31,228 nucleotides of DNA from an uncultured Agathobacter sp. (GTDB lineage Bacteria > Bacillota > Clostridia > Lachnospirales > Lachnospiraceae). The notes below the pieces were generated by a model. It did not search any database. It saw only the letters and a program-made list of their open reading frames with translations, and was not told the origin of the DNA. The stretch covers positions 1 through 31,228 of the forward strand of contig CAKRKX010000017.1 in assembly GCA_934358675.1 (NCBI GenBank). Reading direction: 5' to 3'. Below are positions 25,816 to 31,228 of the stretch, in pieces. Numbering within the stretch: the first letter of the stretch is position 1; every line of letters begins with the position of its first letter. A program made the translations under genes and the position numbers.

Positions 25816-26475
25816 TTAAAAAATTTGCACATCTTTGTCAATTACCGAATAAACACAGGTATCGCCCCATTCGAGTTGTGCCGATCCGTTCGTCTGTTCC
25901 ACGATTTCTTTGTACAGAGAATCCTTCTGTCCGAGCGGAACAAGAATCGTGAGTGCAACATCTGCCGCATATTCCGTGGAAAGGATTGCCGTCTTCTGCT
26001 GACCGAACAGATACTGGAGTTTTCCAAGTCCGTTATAATCCGTGTGGATCATCAGTTTCTGTCCCGGCAGCTTTTCAATAATGGTGCTTGCGGCAAGCCC
26101 CGCCTGTGTGGCAGCCTGATACGCACGCACCAGACCTCCGGTGCCGAGCAGAACGCCACCAAAGTATCTCGTCACAACGACCGCAACATTCGTGATGCCT
26201 TCCCGAAGCAGCACGTCTAACATCGGTCTTCCGGCCGTCTGCGCCGGTTCCCCGTCGTCCGAACAGCGTGTCAGCTCCTGACGCTCCCCGATGACAAATG
26301 CCGAACAGTTGTGTCTGGCATCCCAGTATTTCTTTTTCATCTCTGCGATAAAGGTTGTTGCTTCCTCTTCCGATTCCACCGGGCGCACGGTGGCGATAAA
26401 CCGGGACTTTTTCTCGGTAATCTCGCCTTCGCCGCCCTCATATACAACACGATATCCTTCTGATGTCGTCTGCAT
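25816..26475 (-). CDS. yigZ: YigZ/IMPACT-family protein
   Basis: 219-residue member of the YigZ/IMPACT family. The N-terminal domain has the hallmark EITEKKSRFIATVRPV and a conserved ARHNCSAFVIG and SDDGEPAQTAGRPML. The C-terminal ferredoxin-like DUF1949 domain starts at about 140. Eukaryotic IMPACT modulates translational control, but the bacterial role is unsettled. The start is an ATG with AGGGA nine bases upstream, 23 bases after the PBP gene, so it may be co-transcribed with it. Confidence 0.95.
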   Translation of the reverse strand: MQTTSEGYRVVYEGGEGEITEKKSRFIATVRPVESEEEATTFIAEMKKKYWDARHNCSAFVIGERQELTRCSDDGEPAQTAGRPMLDVLLREGITNVAVVVTRYFGGVLLGTGGLVRAYQAATQAGLAASTIIEKLPGQKLMIHTDYNGLGKLQYLFGQQKTAILSTEYAADVALTILVPLGQKDSLYKEIVEQTNGSAQLEWGDTCVYSVIDKDVQIF

Positions 26476-26498
26476 TTCTATTTCCCTGCCTGTTCATT

Positions 26499-29273
26499 TT
26501 ATCTGTGCAATGTAAGGAACCATCGCCATATACCGAACGCCGTCAGCGACGGATCCGTTGTCGGATCATCCGTGGATGGATCATTGGTCGACGGGTCGTC
26601 CGTGGATGGATCGTCCGTAGATGGATCATCGGTCGACGGATCGTCGGTCGGGTCATCCGTGGACGGATCGTCGGTATCATCCGACTTGTTCTTATCCGGA
26701 TTCTTGTCCGGCTTTTCCTCATCATCCGGAACATAATTTTCATCATGAATGCTGCATACTTTATTCATGAACGCTTCCGTTGCACAATACGGATACTCCG
26801 GTGATCCCGGTTCTGCACCGAGGATAAACACCTTTGTCTCAATGTCCTCTTCCGGACAATATGGTCCCGCGATCTCTCCGGACTCCTTACAGATGGACAA
26901 TGCGACATGCTTGTCACACGTCTCTTTCGGCGCGGTTCCCGCCGCAAAATACTCTGTGTACTGGGAGGATCCGCTCGGATCGTGATCGCACACATCCGCC
27001 TCCGGAAGCAGTCCCGACTTTGCACATACCGTTGCCTGCGTGATATCTGACGGCTTCTTGAAATCCTTCGCCTTCAGATCTGCGTGGATCCGTTTCATAA
27101 CCGATCTCCACAGATTCTTCGGATAGCCGGTGCTGAACTGTTTGGAGTTGTCATCATAACCGCCCCACACAACACAGGTATAGTATGGCGTAAATCCTGC
27201 AAAAAGCGCATCACGATTGCTCGTCGTTGTACCCGACTTACCCGCCTGTGCCATATCTCCGCCAAAGTAGGCACGGACACCGGTTCCGCCTGTCATAACA
27301 TCTTTCATTGCATCGGTCAGAAGCCATGCGGTGTCTTCCTTAATAACTCTGTGATGATCCTTTGTCTTTGTGTTGTCAAGGATCACATTACCGTCATGGT
27401 CAAGTACCTGCGTGTAGAAACTCGGCTCAATGTACTCACCCTGATTTGCGATCGCCGCATAAGCTCCGGTCAGTTCGAGGTTCGTTACTCCCTGCGTCAG
27501 ACCTCCGAGAGAAAGTCCAAGGTTCTTATCGGTATCCACAAGTGTGGAGAATCCGAAATTCTGTGCATATTCGTAACCCAGATCCACACCGATATCCTGC
27601 AGCGTCTTAACCGTCACGATATTCATGGACTTCGTGATCGCTTTGCGCAGATTCGTGTAGCCCTTGTAAGTGTGATCATAGTTGTTGTACTTCTTTGATC
27701 CAACCGTAAAAGGTGCATCATCCTGTGTGGATGCCAGCGTCTTGCCCCCCGCATCCAGTGCCGGTGCATAACATGCAATGATCTTAAACGTAGATCCCGG
27801 CTGACGTGTCGTCTTTGTCGCACGGTTCCATGTACGGTTGCCCGCCTTGTCACCACGGCCTCCGATGATCGCGCGCACCTCACCGGTACTCTGATCCATG
27901 ATGGTCATTGCGATCTGCGGCTGCATGGTGATAAAAATATACTCGGAATTTTCAACGAGCTTATCGCCTTTTTCCAGAACAGCCTTCTCGTACTGGGCGA
28001 TTGCATCGCGGCACTCCTCCTCGGAGTTGTAATTGATCGAGAAGTCCTGATTCTTTGTCTTTGCCTTATAATAAGAAAGCATCGTCTGGTTCGTATAATT
28101 CTTTGTCGTACCGTCCTTCTTCTTTACCTGGAACGACAGGAAGAACGAATACTTCGTTCCGACATCGTAATTGTCCGGATTTAATGCTTCCTCATCACAG
28201 ATATCCTGAATGGAGAGATCCTGCGTCGACTTGATGGTCAGACCTCCCTGGTAGATAGCCTTATAGGCATCGCTCTCCGAGTAACCCTTGACATTGACCA
28301 GATCATCAAACACATCATCGATGACCGCATCGACGAAATAGGTGTTCATGGATGTCTGCACCACATCATTGTGCTCCGAAATGCGATCGTATACATCGTC
28401 CGCCATCGCCTCGTCATACTGCTCCTGCGAGATGTATCCCTGACGCTTCATCGCATCCAGCACATCTTCTCTACGATTCGCATTCTTGTCCGGATGCAGG
28501 ATCGGATTGTATCCGGAAGGATTCTTGGTGATACCTGCGATCACGGCACATTCGGACAATGTCAGTTTCGATACATCCTTACCGAAATAGCGCTGCGCCG
28601 CAGCCTGCACACCAAGTGTGTTGCTGCCGAGGTTGATCGAATTCAGATAATTTTCAAGGATCCAGTCCTTGTCATTGACTTTCTTTTCAAGTTCCACAGC
28701 GATATACATCTCCTGTATCTTACGCTGTACCTGACGCTCGATCTTCTCAAGTTTGGAGATCTTGCCCTCATTCTCGTTCGCCCATTGCTCCGTGAGCACG
28801 TTGTTCTTGATCAGCTGCTGGGTGATCGTACTGGCACCCTGGCTGGTATCCATCGACTTGATATCTGCCGCCAACGCGCGGGCGATACCCTTAAGATCGA
28901 TACCGTTGTGCTCGTAGAAACGCTCGTCCTCAATCGCTACGACTGCATGCTGCAGATTCTTCGGGATCTCGTCAAGTGTGACATACTGACGGTTCGATCC
29001 CTCCGCAACGAGGGTTGCGATCTCACTTCCGTCACTTGCGAGCACCGTCGTGGAATATCCGGTCGGAATGACATCGATCTCCGAGATATCCGGTGCCGAT
29101 GCAAGGATTCCCTTGACCGCTCCTACGCCGGTACTGACACCGACCACGCCGAAAACAATGATGCAGACTACAAATATTTTCCAAAATATGACACCACATT
29201 TCTTGCGAATCTTCGTCGGCTTATTATCTATATCATGAGCCCGGCGTTTCATCGCAGCCTTACCGTAATTCAT
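26499..29273 (-). CDS. Class A penicillin-binding protein (PBP1A type)
   Basis: Bifunctional glycan polymerase and transpeptidase. The 924-residue protein has a basic cytoplasmic N-terminus and a membrane anchor at about 28-52. A GT51 glycosyltransferase domain follows (catalytic E115 in AIEDERFYEHNG; GASTITQQLIKN). The transpeptidase domain has S494-x-x-K497 (GSTFKI), SMN (KSMNIVT) and KSGT at 679. The C-terminus has a Cys-containing stretch (about 780-850), then a low-complexity acidic tail made of D-D-P-S-T repeats ending in an unusual aromatic end (FGIWRWF). The ATG has AGGGGG five bases upstream and a structured leader. Confidence 0.95.
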   Translation of the reverse strand: MNYGKAAMKRRAHDIDNKPTKIRKKCGVIFWKIFVVCIIVFGVVGVSTGVGAVKGILASAPDISEIDVIPTGYSTTVLASDGSEIATLVAEGSNRQYVTLDEIPKNLQHAVVAIEDERFYEHNGIDLKGIARALAADIKSMDTSQGASTITQQLIKNNVLTEQWANENEGKISKLEKIERQVQRKIQEMYIAVELEKKVNDKDWILENYLNSINLGSNTLGVQAAAQRYFGKDVSKLTLSECAVIAGITKNPSGYNPILHPDKNANRREDVLDAMKRQGYISQEQYDEAMADDVYDRISEHNDVVQTSMNTYFVDAVIDDVFDDLVNVKGYSESDAYKAIYQGGLTIKSTQDLSIQDICDEEALNPDNYDVGTKYSFFLSFQVKKKDGTTKNYTNQTMLSYYKAKTKNQDFSINYNSEEECRDAIAQYEKAVLEKGDKLVENSEYIFITMQPQIAMTIMDQSTGEVRAIIGGRGDKAGNRTWNRATKTTRQPGSTFKIIACYAPALDAGGKTLASTQDDAPFTVGSKKYNNYDHTYKGYTNLRKAITKSMNIVTVKTLQDIGVDLGYEYAQNFGFSTLVDTDKNLGLSLGGLTQGVTNLELTGAYAAIANQGEYIEPSFYTQVLDHDGNVILDNTKTKDHHRVIKEDTAWLLTDAMKDVMTGGTGVRAYFGGDMAQAGKSGTTTSNRDALFAGFTPYYTCVVWGGYDDNSKQFSTGYPKNLWRSVMKRIHADLKAKDFKKPSDITQATVCAKSGLLPEADVCDHDPSGSSQYTEYFAAGTAPKETCDKHVALSICKESGEIAGPYCPEEDIETKVFILGAEPGSPEYPYCATEAFMNKVCSIHDENYVPDDEEKPDKNPDKNKSDDTDDPSTDDPTDDPSTDDPSTDDPSTDDPSTNDPSTDDPTTDPSLTAFGIWRWFLTLHR
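26548..26683. repeat. 15-bp tandem repeat encoding DDPST units
   Basis: About seven degenerate copies of a 15-base unit encode the D-D-P-S-T tail of the PBP. One copy is shortened by two codons' worth of sequence. Such arrays often vary in copy number between strains. Confidence 0.8.
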
Positions 29274-29298
29274 ATTAGCCCCCTATCATCTTTGAACA

Positions 29299-29359
29299 TC
29301 AGCCCATGGAAATTCGCCTTTGGCGTCTGCGGTACATCTTCGATGTATCGCCAGGCTGA
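29299..29359 (-). promoter_or_regulatory. Structured 5' leader of the PBP gene
   Basis: On the minus strand a closing helix TCAGCC/GGCTGA (29354-29359 with 29299-29304) encloses two hairpins. One is GCG-A-TACATC / GATGTA-C-CGC (29329-29351) and the other is CGCC-AAA-GGCG (29315-29325). Together they form a three-way junction about 26 bases before the ATG. TCAGCC could also pair five of six with GGCTAA at the ribosome site (29276-29281). Confidence 0.45.
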
Positions 29360-29391
29360 CGCATTTTATAAAAAAATATATAACCTTCTAT

Positions 29392-29439
29392 ATTATATCA
29401 AAGAAAAGGCATTATAGGAAGAAATTTTTTCCGACGCAA
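29392..29439 (-). promoter_or_regulatory. Two candidate promoters of the PBP gene
   Basis: Upstream: TTGCGT (29434-29439), 17 bases, TATAAT (29411-29416). Downstream: an extended -10, TGATATAAT, with TATAAT at 29392-29397 and no good -35. The first -35 overlaps a direct repeat of GACGCAAT (29433-29440 and 29443-29450). Confidence 0.55.
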
Positions 29440-29456
29440 TGTGACGCAATATGACA

Positions 29457-29484
29457 AAAGCCCCCGGCAAATGCCGGGGACTTT
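29457..29484 (-). terminator. Terminator of the amt gene
   Basis: On the minus strand CCCCGGCA-TT-TGCCGGGG, extended by AAAGT/GCTTT with one G-U pair, is followed by TTTTG. Confidence 0.9.
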
Positions 29485-29519
29485 CTATTGATGTATACTA
29501 AAACTAAGGGGATTAGATT

Positions 29520-29544
29520 CACTAATCTAACCATTAGATTAGTG
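29520..29544. repeat. Inverted repeat just after the amt stop
   Basis: CACTAATCTAA pairs perfectly with TTAGATTAGTG across three bases, four bases after the stop codon and 35 bases before the main terminator. It is AT-rich and lacks a U-run, so it is more likely an mRNA end-stabilising hairpin or a protein site than a terminator. Confidence 0.7.
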
Positions 29545-29548
29545 CAGA

Positions 29549-31228
29549 TTACTCAACATCCTGTAATGCATCCGTATCCTCTTCACCGGTACGGATCTTG
29601 ACAACCTTCGCCACATCGTATACGAAGATCTTACCGTCACCGATATGTCCGGTGTACAGTGCTTTCTTGGCAGCCTCTACCACGCTGTCTACAGGAATCT
29701 TGCTGACAACGACCTCAACCTTGATCTTCGGAAGAAGTGTTGCATCAACCTCAGCTCCACGGTAACGCTCGCCGGAACCCTTCTGGATGCCACAGCCCAT
29801 AACCTGTGTACAGGTCATACCGGTTACACCGAGGTCGTTCATTGCTCTCTTTAACTGATCGTAACGCGAAAGCTTTGCGATAATAACAACTTTGTACATG
29901 CCGGTCGCATCCTTCGGAACGGCAGATACAACCTTGACTGCTGCATCTTTCTTTGCCTGTGAAGCCTCTGCATACTCCGGTGTTCCGAGATCGGTGTTCT
30001 CGTTGACATCCATTGTCATCGTGTTGGAAACATCCATGATGGCAAATCCTGAGTAAGCGGATGCAAGACCATGTTCCATAGAATCCAGACCTACGATCTC
30101 CTCTTCCTCTGTCACACGAAGACCGATGGTTTTCTTAATAATGATAAATGCGATCGTAATGGTTACAGCAGTCCACGATGCTACGGTTACAAAACCGAGT
30201 AACTGGATACCAAGCTGTTTGAATCCTCCACCGTAGAAAAGACCTACAACGGAATCATTTCCAGGTGCAGATGTTGTTGCGAACAAACCGACCGCGATGG
30301 TTCCCCAGATACCGTTCATCATATGTACGGCTACGGCACCAACCGGGTCATCCACATGAAGCTTATAATCGAGAAGCCATACACCGAATACAACGAGAAG
30401 TCCCGCTACAAGACCAATAATAATTGCTCCGAGACAATCCGTTACATCACAAGGAGCGGTAATTGCCACAAGTCCGGCAAGGGAAGCATTCAGACACATG
30501 GATACATCCGGCTTGCCATATTTGAGCCATGTAAAGATCATACAGGTTACAGTTGCTACTGCAGGTGCCACGGTTGTTGTAAGGAAAACACTTGCAAGCT
30601 GTGGGCCTGTTGTACATGCCGCACCGTTAAATCCATACCAGCCAAACCAGAGAATAAATACACCAAGTGCTCCAATCGGAAGGTTATGTCCCGGAAATGC
30701 ATTGACTTTTGTGATTTTTCCGGATTTATCTTTCGTAAACTTACCGATACGAGGTCCAAGCATCGCCGCACCGATGATAGCGGAAATACCACCAACCATA
30801 TGGATCGCACAGGAACCTGCGAAATCGTGGAAGCCAAGCTGCGACAACCAGCCGCCACCCCAGATCCAGTGTGCCTCGATTGGATAGATGAGTGCCGAAA
30901 TCACTGCAGAATAAATACAATAGGATAAAAATTTTGTTCTCTCAGCCATAGCACCGGATACAATAGTTGCTGTGGTTGCACAGAATACTAAGTTAAATAC
31001 AAAGTTTGAAAAATCGAAATTTGAATACGCTGTAAAAATATCAAATCCTGGTTTTCCGATAAATCCAAGGATATCCTCTCCCAGCAGGAAAGAAAAACCA
31101 ATCAGAATGAATACGACAGTACCGATACAAAAGTCCATCAGGTTCTTCATAATGATGTTACCTGCATTCTTCGCTCTGGTAAATCCTGTCTCTACCATTG
31201 CAAATCCGGCCTGCATCCAGAATACCAG
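29549..31228 (-). CDS. amt: Ammonium transporter fused to a P-II domain (5' partial)
   Basis: The gene runs off the window; 559 codons are visible and the N-terminal first membrane segment is missing. The transporter part (down to about 29900) has Amt landmarks: WMQAGFAMVETGFTRAKNA, the AHWIWGGGWL and DFAGSCAIHMVGG segments, and the FILWFGWYGFN region with the conserved histidine HMMNGIWG later. The last 116 residues are a complete P-II signal protein starting MYKVVIIAK, with T-loop GERYRGAEVD and B-loop TGHIGDGKIFVYDV. P-II proteins normally plug Amt channels as separate GlnK trimers, so here the regulator is built in. The T-loop keeps Tyr46 but has Val where uridylylated Tyr51 usually is. 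Confidence 0.95.
   Translation of the reverse strand: MVFWMQAGFAMVETGFTRAKNAGNIIMKNLMDFCIGTVVFILIGFSFLLGEDILGFIGKPGFDIFTAYSNFDFSNFVFNLVFCATTATIVSGAMAERTKFLSYCIYSAVISALIYPIEAHWIWGGGWLSQLGFHDFAGSCAIHMVGGISAIIGAAMLGPRIGKFTKDKSGKITKVNAFPGHNLPIGALGVFILWFGWYGFNGAACTTGPQLASVFLTTTVAPAVATVTCMIFTWLKYGKPDVSMCLNASLAGLVAITAPCDVTDCLGAIIIGLVAGLLVVFGVWLLDYKLHVDDPVGAVAVHMMNGIWGTIAVGLFATTSAPGNDSVVGLFYGGGFKQLGIQLLGFVTVASWTAVTITIAFIIIKKTIGLRVTEEEEIVGLDSMEHGLASAYSGFAIMDVSNTMTMDVNENTDLGTPEYAEASQAKKDAAVKVVSAVPKDATGMYKVVIIAKLSRYDQLKRAMNDLGVTGMTCTQVMGCGIQKGSGERYRGAEVDATLLPKIKVEVVVSKIPVDSVVEAAKKALYTGHIGDGKIFVYDVAKVVKIRTGEEDTDALQDVE

Noticed and set aside
28371..29417. 348-codon plus-strand frame
   Set aside because: Antisense to the PBP gene and its leader, with no recognisable domain and no ribosome site.

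Overview
The window looks like a chromosomal core segment of a low-to-medium GC Gram-positive anaerobe, most likely a motile Lachnospiraceae/Clostridia member. This is inferred from a CdaA/CdaR c-di-AMP pair, FtsEX, several secreted wall hydrolases with FN3 repeats, YitT, CvfB and YigZ homologues, a YvyF-type flagellar-operon protein and a YjfB-type motility protein. No species can be named from the sequence. Nearly everything is on the minus strand. The only convincing plus-strand gene is the small yjfB-like ORF at 23203. I see no prophage, CRISPR array, IS transposase or rRNA.

Layout, in order of minus-strand transcription. At the right edge is a 5'-truncated ammonium transporter with a fused C-terminal P-II domain, ending in hairpins at 29457-29544. 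Next come a class A penicillin-binding protein with a folded-looking 5' leader, then yigZ. A single tRNA-Gln(CUG) follows, with a consensus promoter and a strong terminator. Then comes an operon of acyl-ACP thioesterase, CvfB-like RNA-binding protein and RidA, which converges on yjfB at a shared bidirectional terminator. Next are a secreted NlpC/P60 endopeptidase with a WalR-type box, a 253-bp imperfect palindrome, and a GH25 lysozyme plus amidase pair. A 430-bp AT-rich stretch with a DnaA-box cluster follows.

After that come a divergent TagA/CpsF-family gene overlapping yitT, a PucR-type regulator with ftsE and ftsX, ctpA (S41 protease), and prfB with the classical +1 frameshift site. prfB is translationally coupled to a membrane zinc-ribbon protein and an SPFH/zinc-ribbon protein. 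Then comes an ACT-protein, homoserine dehydrogenase, glycerol kinase, comF and yvyF run. The last operon carries two unknown membrane proteins, cdaA and cdaR.

The dominant theme is cell-envelope building and remodelling: PBP1, NlpC/P60, lysozyme, amidase, FtsEX, CtpA and c-di-AMP synthesis. Translation genes (RF2, tRNA-Gln), amino-acid and glycerol metabolism, and nitrogen uptake are interspersed. The parts least explained by known families are the nested palindrome at 21470-21722, the DnaA-box cluster at 17723-17802, the three-way-junction leader of the PBP gene, the SPFH/zinc-ribbon pair behind prfB, and the two unknown membrane proteins ahead of cdaA.
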